Position numbers and translations under genes: made by a program | DNA from: Mesonia sp. | GTDB lineage: Bacteria > Bacteroidota > Bacteroidia > Flavobacteriales > Flavobacteriaceae | Length of the DNA: 40,644 nucleotides | Direction of reading: 5' to 3' | Assembly (NCBI GenBank): GCA_012964435.1 | Contig: DTTX01000041.1 | Coordinates: 109,303-149,946 of the forward strand | The notes under the pieces: generated by a model | The model's input: the letters and a program-made list of their open reading frames with translations, nothing else | The model's database searches: none | Told to the model about the DNA's origin: nothing | Shown: positions 1-7,634 of the stretch, piece by piece | How the letters are laid out: each line of letters starts with the position of its first letter | Position numbering within the stretch: the stretch's first letter is position 1

Positions 1-1177
1 GACGATCTTTTTCTGTAATATAATTCTTTACCAATCTAAAATTGAAATATCCTAATATGGGCGCCGATAAAAATGAAAGTCCGCTAGCAAAATCGGCCAA
101 GTACGTAAAATTTTTATCGGAAAAATAAAGGATAGCTAACGATAGAATAGGAATAACAATTAAACCAATTCGATATAAATTTGATTTCTTCTGAAGAGAA
201 ATTTCGGTTTCTCTCTCTTGCGGAACCATAATTTCTGAAAGTACTCTTGGGTAAGCATCGGCAACGGTAAGTGTGGTACTTAACATCGTGATCAAGGCAG
301 CGATAGAAACTAACAAATAACTCCAATTACCTAATAAATATTGGTATAATTCAATAAGTTGCGTTGCAAAACCAACGCTATTTTTAGAAAAACTTTCACC
401 GCGACCAAACATCACCAAAGCTCCTAAAAGCAAGAACAACAAACCAATAAAAGAAGCAGAGAGGTAACCGACATTAAAATCGATAAAACTATTTTTTACC
501 GATAGTTGTTTGTTTTTGTTTTTCGCTTTTTCTCGCGTCCACATCGAATGCCATACCGAAGCATCTAATGGGATAGGCATCCAACCCATAAAAGCGATCA
601 AAAAACCCATTCCGCCTAAATTCCAATAAGAAGGAGCGGGAGTTACTAAAGCATTTTCTAATGTACCGGCATTAAAGGCAAAAAGCACAGAAATTAGCGT
701 GACTAAAGTGAGTAAAGTCACAATTATTTTCATGCTTAAATCGAGTCCGCTGTATTTTCCTATCCATAAAAGAGCAATACAAAAGCCTAAAATAATTGCG
801 CTCCAAACAAATGGCGACCAACCCAGCTGAAATAATTGCTCTGCTAAACCTGCAGTAACGATCGTGACCGATGCTTGAATAACGAACATTGTTCCGAAAG
901 TGATAAAAATGTAAGTGTGATAAGAAAACTTACCTAATTTTTTGTAACCACTAATTAAGTCTTTACCGGTTGAGGCAGTAAATCGAGGACCAAATTCTAA
1001 AAACGGATACTTAGAAAGACAAGCGAGGAGTAATACCCAAATTAACGAAAAACCAAATTCTGCACCGGCACGAGTAGCTTGCACCAAATGAGAAACGCCA
1101 ATAGCAGCACCGGCCAGTAAAAAGCCGGGACCTAGGTTTTTAAAAATACTTTTCTGAAAAAATGTTTTAATAATCAC
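1..1177 (-). CDS. NRAMP-related membrane transporter (3' end outside window)
   Basis: The reverse strand is open from a GTG at 1177 to the window edge, giving about 392 residues of a polytopic membrane protein. The N-terminus LGPGFLLAGAAIG, followed by RAGAEFGFSLIWVLLLA, matches the first helices of the NRAMP (SLC11/MntH) family, with about ten hydrophobic segments visible in what remains. Known NRAMP metal transporters carry DPGN in helix 1 and MPHN in helix 6. Here the helix 1 site reads GVSHL and the helix 6 region reads GWMPIPLDAS, so the usual Asp/Asn/Met ligands are not seen. I therefore call it NRAMP-related with unknown substrate. GTG is chosen because no ATG lies in frame before the conserved GPG motif. 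The C-terminus is cut off by the window. It is divergent from pyrR. Confidence 0.75.
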   Translation of the reverse strand, partial: MIIKTFFQKSIFKNLGPGFLLAGAAIGVSHLVQATRAGAEFGFSLIWVLLLACLSKYPFLEFGPRFTASTGKDLISGYKKLGKFSYHTYIFITFGTMFVIQASVTIVTAGLAEQLFQLGWSPFVWSAIILGFCIALLWIGKYSGLDLSMKIIVTLLTLVTLISVLFAFNAGTLENALVTPAPSYWNLGGMGFLIAFMGWMPIPLDASVWHSMWTREKAKNKNKQLSVKNSFIDFNVGYLSASFIGLLFLLLGALVMFGRGESFSKNSVGFATQLIELYQYLLGNWSYLLVSIAALITMLSTTLTVADAYPRVLSEIMVPQERETEISLQKKSNLYRIGLIVIPILSLAILYFSDKNFTYLADFASGLSFLSAPILGYFNFRLVKNYITEKDR

Positions 1178-1262
1178 GAGGTTTAGTCTTTCAATTTTAC
1201 AAGAATAAAATTTTTGTGACAAGCTTTCGTGAACTTATATTCTCCAAAAACAATATTTTCTT

Positions 1263-1270
1263 TACTTTTG
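1263..1270 (+). promoter_or_regulatory. -7 box (TACTTTTG) for pyrR
   Basis: TACTTTTG is an exact match to the Bacteroidota -7 consensus TAnnTTTG. It lies 27 bases before the ATG at 1298, so transcription would begin near 1275-1277. That excludes the longer reading frame that opens at 1229. No clear TTG -33 element is visible at the expected spacing, so this is a tentative call. Confidence 0.4.
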
Positions 1271-1297
1271 TTTTTCAGAAAAAGAACACTTCTACAG

Positions 1298-1837
1298 ATG
1301 AGCCAAAAAATTTTACTCAGTGCTAAAGAAATAGAAATTATACTTCATCGTCTGGCTTGTCAACTTATCGAAAATCATCAGAATTTTGAAGAAACAGTAC
1401 TTGTTGGTATTCAGCCGAGAGGTATATTTTTGGCAGAACGCATTCAGCAAATTCTTCAGAATGAATATAAAATTCCTGAAGTAAAAACAGGAAGATTAGA
1501 TATTACTTTTTATAGAGATGATTTTAGAAGAAGCGAGAAGCCATTAGAAGCCAACAAAACTAAAATCGATTTTTTAGTAGAAGACAAACGAGTGGTTTTT
1601 ATAGATGATGTTTTATATACCGGTCGAAGTATACGTTCTGCATTAACGGCAATTCAATCTTTTGGGCGACCTAAAGAAATTGAATTATTAACCTTGATCG
1701 ATAGACGTTTTAGCAGACATTTACCTATACAACCCGACTACAACGGCAGACAGGTAGATGCAATTAATGAAGAAAAAGTAAAGGTAAACTGGGTAGAAAA
1801 CGCAGGTGAAGATTGTGTTTATCTTGTAAATAAATAA
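1298..1837 (+). CDS. pyrR: PyrR: uracil phosphoribosyltransferase / pyrimidine operon regulator
   Basis: 179-residue cytosolic PRTase-fold protein. The PRPP-binding loop VVFIDDVLYTGRSIR (residues 99-113) is the PyrR family signature, and VGIQPRG near residue 36 is the second conserved motif. The family has uracil phosphoribosyltransferase activity, and in Gram-positives it also binds pyr mRNA leaders. I see no obvious pyr attenuator upstream here, so an RNA-binding role is not supported by the sequence. ATG 1298 is preferred over ATG 1229, because the extra 23 residues are not PyrR-like and a -7 promoter box sits between the two. Its stop is 8 bases before pyrB, which indicates an operon. Confidence 0.93.
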   Translation: MSQKILLSAKEIEIILHRLACQLIENHQNFEETVLVGIQPRGIFLAERIQQILQNEYKIPEVKTGRLDITFYRDDFRRSEKPLEANKTKIDFLVEDKRVVFIDDVLYTGRSIRSALTAIQSFGRPKEIELLTLIDRRFSRHLPIQPDYNGRQVDAINEEKVKVNWVENAGEDCVYLVNK

Positions 1838-1845
1838 AAAAATCA

Positions 1846-2775
1846 ATGGGTGAATTAAGTGTCAACCACTTACTGGGCATCAAGTATATTACCAAAGAAG
1901 ATGTCGATTTAATTTTTGAAACGGCAGATCATTTTAAAGAAGTGATCAATAGGCCGATTAAAAAAGTACCATCGCTTCGGGATATTACCATTGCCAATTT
2001 ATTTTTTGAAAATAGTACCAGAACTCGACTTTCTTTCGAGTTGGCAGAAAAGCGTTTAAGCGCCGATGTGGTGAACTTTTCTGCAGCATCTTCTTCGGTG
2101 AAAAAAGGAGAAACCCTTATCGATACGGTCAACAATATTTTATCGATGAAGGTCGACATGGTAGTCATGCGACATCCCAATCCCGGTGCGGGCGTTTTTC
2201 TTTCGCAACACGTCAATGCCAGTATAGTAAATGCCGGTGATGGAGCGCACGAACACCCAACCCAAGCTTTACTAGATTCTTATTCTATTCGAGAAAAATT
2301 AGGAGAAGTAGCCGGTAAAAATGTAGTGATCGTAGGTGATATTTTGCATAGCCGTGTGGCGTTGAGCAATATCTTCGCTTTAAAATTACAAGGAGCTAAC
2401 GTAAAAGTTTGTGGCCCAAAAACTTTAATCCCGAAACATATTGAAAAATTAGGGGTTGAGGTAGAAACCAATTTAAGAAAAGCGCTAGAATGGTGTGATG
2501 TAGCCAATATGCTTCGTGTACAAAACGAACGTATGGATATTAGCTACTTTCCAACAACGCGTGAATATGTTCAACAGTTTGGACTGAATAAAAACTTACT
2601 TGATTCTTTAGATAAAGAAATCACGATTATGCACCCTGGACCAATTAACCGCGGAGTTGAGATTACCAGTGATGTGGCAGATTCTGACCACGCGATTATT
2701 CTAGACCAAGTACAAAACGGAGTAGCAGTAAGAATGGCAGTGATCTATTTGTTAGCGTCAAAAATTAAGCAATAA
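1846..2775 (+). CDS. pyrB: Aspartate carbamoyltransferase catalytic subunit
   Basis: 309 residues, the normal length for the catalytic chain. It condenses carbamoyl phosphate with L-aspartate to N-carbamoyl-L-aspartate, the committed step of de novo pyrimidine synthesis, in the cytosol. The carbamoyl-phosphate loop FENSTRTRLSFE (STRTR at residues 57-61) and HPTQALLD (137-144) are intact, as is the HPGPINRG motif near the C-terminus. It lies 8 bases after pyrR and 3 bases before the next gene, so the three are surely co-transcribed. No pyrI regulatory subunit is adjacent. Confidence 0.97.
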   Translation: MGELSVNHLLGIKYITKEDVDLIFETADHFKEVINRPIKKVPSLRDITIANLFFENSTRTRLSFELAEKRLSADVVNFSAASSSVKKGETLIDTVNNILSMKVDMVVMRHPNPGAGVFLSQHVNASIVNAGDGAHEHPTQALLDSYSIREKLGEVAGKNVVIVGDILHSRVALSNIFALKLQGANVKVCGPKTLIPKHIEKLGVEVETNLRKALEWCDVANMLRVQNERMDISYFPTTREYVQQFGLNKNLLDSLDKEITIMHPGPINRGVEITSDVADSDHAIILDQVQNGVAVRMAVIYLLASKIKQ

Positions 2776-2778
2776 GCG

Positions 2779-3126
2779 ATGAAAATTACCGAGAGAGAAA
2801 ATTATATTGTAGTTGAAGACGATAAAAATGATGTACTAGGTTTTTCTAATTATTTAGAAAATCACGCTTACGACGAGATCAAAGCAAAAAATGTAGTGGT
2901 CGATATTTTAAAATATGGCGAATTATCGTTAGAAGAATTACTTTCTTTTTTGCAATTATCTAATCAGCATCGAGCCAACAATCATTCGTTTGTCATTGTA
3001 AACGATACGATAAATATCGATCAAGTTCCGGAAGAGTTAATGGTGGTACCGACCTTATTAGAAGCCGGTGATGTAATTCAGATGGATGAAATTCAGCGAG
3101 AACTTGGTGGTTTAGATGAATTTTAA
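2779..3126 (+). CDS. Small conserved protein, STAS-like (rnz-linked)
   Basis: 115-residue soluble acidic protein that I do not recognise by name. The pattern of a beta strand (NVVVDIL), a helix rich in Leu/Glu (LSLEELLSFLQLSNQHR), then a strand (SFVIVND) resembles the STAS/SpoIIAA anti-sigma-antagonist fold, but no phosphoacceptor Ser in a DxSG-type motif is evident. It lies 3 bases after pyrB and 31 bases before rnz in the same direction. In related Flavobacteria small proteins at this position are sometimes annotated as ribonuclease Z because of the neighbour; the sequence has no metallo-lactamase motif, so that name would be wrong. Function unknown. Confidence 0.8.
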   Translation: MKITERENYIVVEDDKNDVLGFSNYLENHAYDEIKAKNVVVDILKYGELSLEELLSFLQLSNQHRANNHSFVIVNDTINIDQVPEELMVVPTLLEAGDVIQMDEIQRELGGLDEF

Positions 3127-3157
3127 ATATCTTCCTCAGAAATTTTAAAACCCTTCT

Positions 3158-4066
3158 ATGGAAGTTACTATTCTCGGTTGTTATTCAGCCACACCCAGAA
3201 CCTTCAATAATCCCACTTCGCAAGTTTTAGAGATTAATAATCATTTATTTTTAATTGATTGTGGTGAAGGTACGCAGGTGCAACTTCGAAGAAGAAAAAT
3301 AAAATTCGCCCGTATCAAACATATTTTTATAAGTCATTTGCACGGCGATCATTTTTTTGGACTTGTCGGACTCATTTCTACTTTCGGGTTATTAGATAGA
3401 AAAACAGAGCTTCATATATACGGCCCAAAAGGGATTAAGGAGATTATATTACTTCAGTTGAAGCTTTCAAAATCTTGGACGGGTTTTCAGTTATATTTTC
3501 ATGAACTCGATAAAACTACTCCGGAGCTTATTTTTAAAGATGAAAAAGTTACGGTAGAAACTATTCCATTAGAGCATCGCGTTTATGCCAATGGTTTTTT
3601 CTTCAAAGAAAAAGAAGGCGATCGAAAATTGCTCATCAATGAAGTGCAAAACTACGACATTGATGTTGCTTATTACCGAAGCATTAAAAAAGGTAAAGAT
3701 GTAATTTTAGAAGATGGAAGTGTAATCGCTAATGAAAAATTAACGCTTCCGCCGGAAACTCCCAAAAGCTATGCGTTTTGCAGCGATACCGTTTACAAAC
3801 CTGAAATTGCTGAACAAATTCAGGAAGTTACCGGTTTATATCACGAATCTACTTTTTTAGAACAACATCAGCATTTGTGTGAAAAAACCAAACATTCTAC
3901 CGCCAAAGAAGCTGCACAAATTGCCAAAGCAGCTCAAGCAAAACAATTAATTTTAGGTCATTATTCTACGCGTTACGGGAACATCGAAGTCTTCAAAGAA
4001 GAAGCTGAAACTGTTTTTGATAATGTGATTTTAGCAGAAGACGGGAAGATCATCTCTTTTGGATAG
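3158..4066 (+). CDS. rnz: Ribonuclease Z (tRNA 3' endonuclease)
   Basis: 302-residue metallo-beta-lactamase fold protein of standard short-form RNase Z length. It removes the 3' trailer from tRNA precursors in the cytosol. The metal-binding motif SHLHGDHFFGL (HLHGDH at residues 60-65) is intact. DCGEGTQVQ near 34-42 and the late HSTAKEAA and LGHYSTRY motifs supply the remaining metal ligands and the family signature. It is the last gene of the pyrR-pyrB run; downstream is a 225-base gap with a palindromic repeat. Confidence 0.95.
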   Translation: MEVTILGCYSATPRTFNNPTSQVLEINNHLFLIDCGEGTQVQLRRRKIKFARIKHIFISHLHGDHFFGLVGLISTFGLLDRKTELHIYGPKGIKEIILLQLKLSKSWTGFQLYFHELDKTTPELIFKDEKVTVETIPLEHRVYANGFFFKEKEGDRKLLINEVQNYDIDVAYYRSIKKGKDVILEDGSVIANEKLTLPPETPKSYAFCSDTVYKPEIAEQIQEVTGLYHESTFLEQHQHLCEKTKHSTAKEAAQIAKAAQAKQLILGHYSTRYGNIEVFKEEAETVFDNVILAEDGKIISFG

Positions 4067-4090
4067 TTAATTATAAAATGATGTGTCCAT

Positions 4091-4109
4091 CCTGAATTTG
4101 ATTCAGAAT
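4091..4109. repeat. Palindromic intergenic repeat, copy 1
   Basis: CCTGAATTTGATTCAGAAT contains a perfect CTGAA / TTCAG inverted repeat around a 5-base centre. A closely similar element lies at 7535-7553 and a shorter related palindrome at 21702-21713. All three are in intergenic spaces. The rest of the 4067-4291 gap is AT-rich and I see no gene in it. Confidence 0.5.
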
Positions 4110-4291
4110 CACATTCTTGTATTTAAAACTCCCTAGCTTCTTAGAATTCGATATCAAGAACAGAAGATATAATAAATTAGAAAGACCTAAATTAATTTAT
4201 CAAAAATTCAACTATAAAACACTTCAATTAATATTTTGTAAACTTTCACTAAACACTTTTCCTTTAGCGGCATTTCTGTTAAATTGCAGGT

Positions 4292-4942
4292 ATGGAAAAG
4301 AATTTAGAAAATTATCGAAAATCCTACGATAAATCAGAATTAAAAGAAGAAAATCTTTTAGAAAATCCGTTAGCATTTTTTCAAAAATGGTTCAACGAAG
4401 CAGAAGAATCTCAGCTTGTCGATGAACCTAATGCGATGACGTTGAGCACGATTGGTTTAGACGGCTACCCAAAGAGTAGAGTAGTATTACTTAAAAAAAT
4501 AAAGGAAGAAGGCTTTGTTTTTTATACCAATTACGATAGCGAAAAAGGGCAAGCTTTAGAAAAAAATCCAAAAGTATGTTTATCATTTTTCTGGCCGGCT
4601 TTAGAACGCCAAGTGATTATTAAAGGTGAAGTCGAAAAAGTAAGTGAAGAAGAATCTACATCTTATTTTAACTCTCGACCTGCCGGAAGCCGTTTAGGCG
4701 CGATCGTTTCTCATCAAAGTTCTCCGGTACCAAATCGTGATTATTTAGAAGAAAAACTAACGGAATTAGAAAAAGAGTACCAAGATAAAGAAATTGAAAA
4801 ACCTGCCTATTGGGGAGGTTATGTAGTAAAACCATTCTCTTTTGAATTTTGGCAAGGTCGTCCTAACCGTTTGCACGATAGATTTGTTTATCAACTTTCA
4901 AACAAAAAATCTTGGGAAGAGCCTGTAAGGCTTGCTCCATAA
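4292..4942 (+). CDS. pdxH: Pyridoxamine/pyridoxine 5'-phosphate oxidase
   Basis: 216 residues, the usual PdxH length. This FMN-dependent cytosolic enzyme oxidises PNP or PMP to pyridoxal 5'-phosphate. Visible landmarks are the FMN-binding core (KSRVVLLKKI, then GFVFYTNYDSEKGQALEKNP), the central SRPAGSRLGA segment, WGGYVVKPFSFEFWQGRPNRLHDR and a C-terminal RLAP, all typical. ATG 4292 gives the family's N-terminus (LENYRKSYDKSELKEE). The frame that overlaps its start from 4117 has no coding character. It heads a plus-strand run with the phosphatase 30 bases downstream. Confidence 0.96.
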   Translation: MEKNLENYRKSYDKSELKEENLLENPLAFFQKWFNEAEESQLVDEPNAMTLSTIGLDGYPKSRVVLLKKIKEEGFVFYTNYDSEKGQALEKNPKVCLSFFWPALERQVIIKGEVEKVSEEESTSYFNSRPAGSRLGAIVSHQSSPVPNRDYLEEKLTELEKEYQDKEIEKPAYWGGYVVKPFSFEFWQGRPNRLHDRFVYQLSNKKSWEEPVRLAP

Positions 4943-4972
4943 ACACCCCAACAACCAACTAAAACTAATTTT

Positions 4973-5461
4973 ATGAAGAAACTCATAGTGGTAAGACACG
5001 GTAAATCTTCTTGGAAAAATCCTGACTTAGCCGATCACGATCGACCGCTAAAAAAGCGTGGTTATAACGATGCACAATTAGTGATTAAAGCTTTTAAAAC
5101 CTATTTTCAGCAGCCGGTAAAAATGTTAAGCAGCTCGGCAAAACGTGCCTTAACTACAGCAGAAATGTTTAAAGAAGGTTTAGAAGTGAGCGATGATTAT
5201 TTTGAAGTGAACGCAGATCTTTACACATTTGATGTTTCAGAATTGTTAGAAGTTATTAAAAGCCAATCAGATGAAGATGATAAACTTATGGTTTTCGGAC
5301 ATAATCCTGCGATGACGCAATTGGTGAATTTTCTAGGAGATGAAAATATTGATAACTTACCGACAACCGGATTGGTGGTGATCGATTTTGAAGTTGATCA
5401 TTGGAAAAACATTAATAACGGAATAACTTTAGTGACGCTTTTCCCAAAAATGTTCAAGTAA
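4973..5461 (+). CDS. SixA-type phosphohistidine phosphatase
   Basis: 162-residue histidine-phosphatase-superfamily protein of the SixA subgroup. RHGKSSW supplies the catalytic His9 and VFGHNPAM the second His at 110; the protein has no cap domain, which is typical of SixA. SixA in E. coli removes phosphate from phosphohistidine in phosphorelay or PTS proteins. Its stop TAA directly abuts the ATG of ppk1 with no gap, implying translational coupling. PPK1 works through an autophosphorylated histidine, so a functional link is conceivable but inferred only from position. Confidence 0.88.
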   Translation: MKKLIVVRHGKSSWKNPDLADHDRPLKKRGYNDAQLVIKAFKTYFQQPVKMLSSSAKRALTTAEMFKEGLEVSDDYFEVNADLYTFDVSELLEVIKSQSDEDDKLMVFGHNPAMTQLVNFLGDENIDNLPTTGLVVIDFEVDHWKNINNGITLVTLFPKMFK

Positions 5462-7528
5462 ATGAGAGAAAAAAATCAATATATCAATCGAGAATTAAGT
5501 TGGCTTCAATTTAATGCAAGAGTGCTTCAGGAAGCTGCAGATGAGAGTGTTCCGTTAATTGAGCGTCTTCGTTTTATTGGTATTTTCTCTAATAATTTAG
5601 ACGAATTTTTTAAGGTGCGTTATGCTACGGTAAAACGTATCGAACAAGCCGGTAAAGGTGGTAAAAAAGCCTTGGGTGGCGTTACTGCTTCAGATTTATT
5701 AAAAGAAATCACACAGATCGTGATCGAGCAACAATCTACGAGTTTAGAAATTCTAGATCAAATTCGCGGTGAGCTTGAAAAGCACAAGATCTGTATGATC
5801 AAAGAAGATGAAGTAACCGAGCAACAAGCGCAGTTTGTGCAGGATTATTTCCTTCAGAAAGTGAGTCCGGCTCTGGTTACTATTATTTTAAACGATCTGG
5901 AAGAATTACCTCGTTTAAAAGACAGCGCTGCTTATTTGGCGGTTCGAATGATTTTAGATGAAGATGGAAAAAAAGAAAAAAAATATATTCTTATTGAAAT
6001 TCCGCGTGGTATCGATCGCTTTGTTGAGATTCCTTCCGAAGACGGAAAAAAATACATTATTCTTCTTGACGATTTAATTCGCTTCAATTTAAAAAGTCTT
6101 TTCAGCATATTTAATTACGAAAGTATTTCGGCACATATGATCAAGATCACTCGTGATGCTGAGTTAGATATGGCGGGAGATTTAACCAAAAGTTATATCG
6201 ATAAGTTATTGTCGAGTATTAAAGATAGGATTGAAGGGGAACCGGTTCGTTTTGTGTACGATAAAAATATTGGGGAAGATACTTTAGGCTTCTTGCTTTC
6301 TAAAATGGGCATCGATGATTCCGATAGTTTAATTCCCGGTGGGCGTTACCATAATCGTCGTGATTATATGAAGTTCCCGAGTTTAGGGGCTTCAGATCTT
6401 TTGTATAAAAAATATGCCGCGTTACCAATTAAAGGACTTACATTACAAGGAAGTTTATTAGAGAAAATCGCCCATAAAGATTTTTTGCAGTACACGCCGT
6501 ATCATACTTTTTCTTATACAGTAAAATTTTTAAGAGAAGCTGCTTTAGATCCAAAAGTAAAAGCGATAAGTATTACCATCTATCGTTTAGCTGAAATTTC
6601 TCACATTGCCAGTTCGTTAATCAACGCCGTAAAGAATGGAAAGCAAGTAACGGTTTCTATCGAATTACGTGCTCGTTTTGATGAAGCAAATAACATTCGC
6701 TATGCCGAGCAAATGCAGCGCGAAGGCGTAAAACTTATTTTTGGAGTTCCCGGTTTAAAAGTGCATTGTAAAGCTTGTGTGATTGAGCGTTTAGAACATA
6801 AAAAAGTAAAACGTTACGGTTTTATAAGCACCGGTAATTTTAACGAAGCAACGGCAAAAGTTTATACCGATTATACCTTATTTACTGCAGATCAATCGAT
6901 TTTAAAAGATATTTCGAAGGTTTTCAATTTCTTCGAGATCAATTATAAGGTAAATAAATACAAGCACCTTATTGTTTCTCCACATTATTCCAGAACCACA
7001 TTCGAACGCTTGATCGATAAAGAAATTACCAACGCTAAACTAGGAAAACCAAGCGGAATAAAAATCAAGCTGAATAGTTTGTCAGATTACAAAATGATTG
7101 ATAAATTGTATGAAGCAAGTCGCGCCGGAGTGAAGATTAAACTTATCGTTAGAGGTATTTGCAGTTTAATTCCCGGGGTTGAAGGAATGAGTGAAAATAT
7201 TGAAGCCATCAGTATTATCGATAAATATTTAGAGCATCCGCGTTTGTATATTTTTGAAAATGGCGGAGAACCCAAAACCTATATTTCTTCTGCCGATTGG
7301 ATGACGAGAAACCTTGATAATCGTGTAGAAATTTCTTGTCCGATCTATCAAAAAGATATTCAGCAAGAATTATTAGATACCTTTAATATTTGCTGGAGCG
7401 ATAATGTAAAAGCCAGAGATTTTTCAGCAATTGAAGAAAACGCATATAAAACCGACAACCAGGCAAAAGTTAGGAGTCAGTTTGCTACGTACGACTATTA
7501 CTTAGAAAAGCTGGCTAGTAAAGAATAA
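5462..7528 (+). CDS. ppk1: Polyphosphate kinase 1
   Basis: 688 residues, matching the family length. It reversibly transfers the ATP gamma-phosphate to polyphosphate. The N-terminal signature INRELSWLQFNARVL, then FSNNLDEFFKVRY, the body motif ISITIYRLA and GLKVHCKACVI are all present. His435 (GLKVHCK) and His592 (LEHPRLYIFENGG) fall at the same numbering as the phosphorylated and catalytic histidines of E. coli PPK. The C-terminal NLDNRVE motif is intact. It starts immediately after the sixA-like stop codon and is followed 106 bases later by ppx, forming a synthesis/degradation pair. Confidence 0.98.
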   Translation: MREKNQYINRELSWLQFNARVLQEAADESVPLIERLRFIGIFSNNLDEFFKVRYATVKRIEQAGKGGKKALGGVTASDLLKEITQIVIEQQSTSLEILDQIRGELEKHKICMIKEDEVTEQQAQFVQDYFLQKVSPALVTIILNDLEELPRLKDSAAYLAVRMILDEDGKKEKKYILIEIPRGIDRFVEIPSEDGKKYIILLDDLIRFNLKSLFSIFNYESISAHMIKITRDAELDMAGDLTKSYIDKLLSSIKDRIEGEPVRFVYDKNIGEDTLGFLLSKMGIDDSDSLIPGGRYHNRRDYMKFPSLGASDLLYKKYAALPIKGLTLQGSLLEKIAHKDFLQYTPYHTFSYTVKFLREAALDPKVKAISITIYRLAEISHIASSLINAVKNGKQVTVSIELRARFDEANNIRYAEQMQREGVKLIFGVPGLKVHCKACVIERLEHKKVKRYGFISTGNFNEATAKVYTDYTLFTADQSILKDISKVFNFFEINYKVNKYKHLIVSPHYSRTTFERLIDKEITNAKLGKPSGIKIKLNSLSDYKMIDKLYEASRAGVKIKLIVRGICSLIPGVEGMSENIEAISIIDKYLEHPRLYIFENGGEPKTYISSADWMTRNLDNRVEISCPIYQKDIQQELLDTFNICWSDNVKARDFSAIEENAYKTDNQAKVRSQFATYDYYLEKLASKE

Positions 7529-7534
7529 GATTTA

Positions 7535-7553
7535 ATTCTGAATTTATTTCAGA
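7535..7553. repeat. Palindromic intergenic repeat, copy 2
   Basis: The stretch reads (T)TCTGAATTTATTTCAGAA with arms TTCTGAA and TTCAGAA around TTTAT. It matches copy 1 at 4091-4109 at most positions in the same orientation. It lies just after the ppk1 stop and could fold into a hairpin, but no U-tract follows, so I treat it as a dispersed repeat rather than a terminator. Confidence 0.5.
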
Positions 7554-7634
7554 ATGATAACATTAAATGTTTCTTTCAAAATATTCTATATTTAGAAATA
7601 AGCGACATTTTAAAAACTTAAAAGAAAACTATAC

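Noticed and set aside
114-326. 70-codon minus-strand frame inside the left-edge transporter
   Set aside because: Out of frame with the continuous NRAMP-related reading frame from 1177, no recognisable product.
4117-4332. 71-codon open frame on the plus strand in the rnz-pdxH gap
   Set aside because: Overlaps the pdxH start in another frame, has no family resemblance, and covers a palindrome-bearing AT-rich gap.
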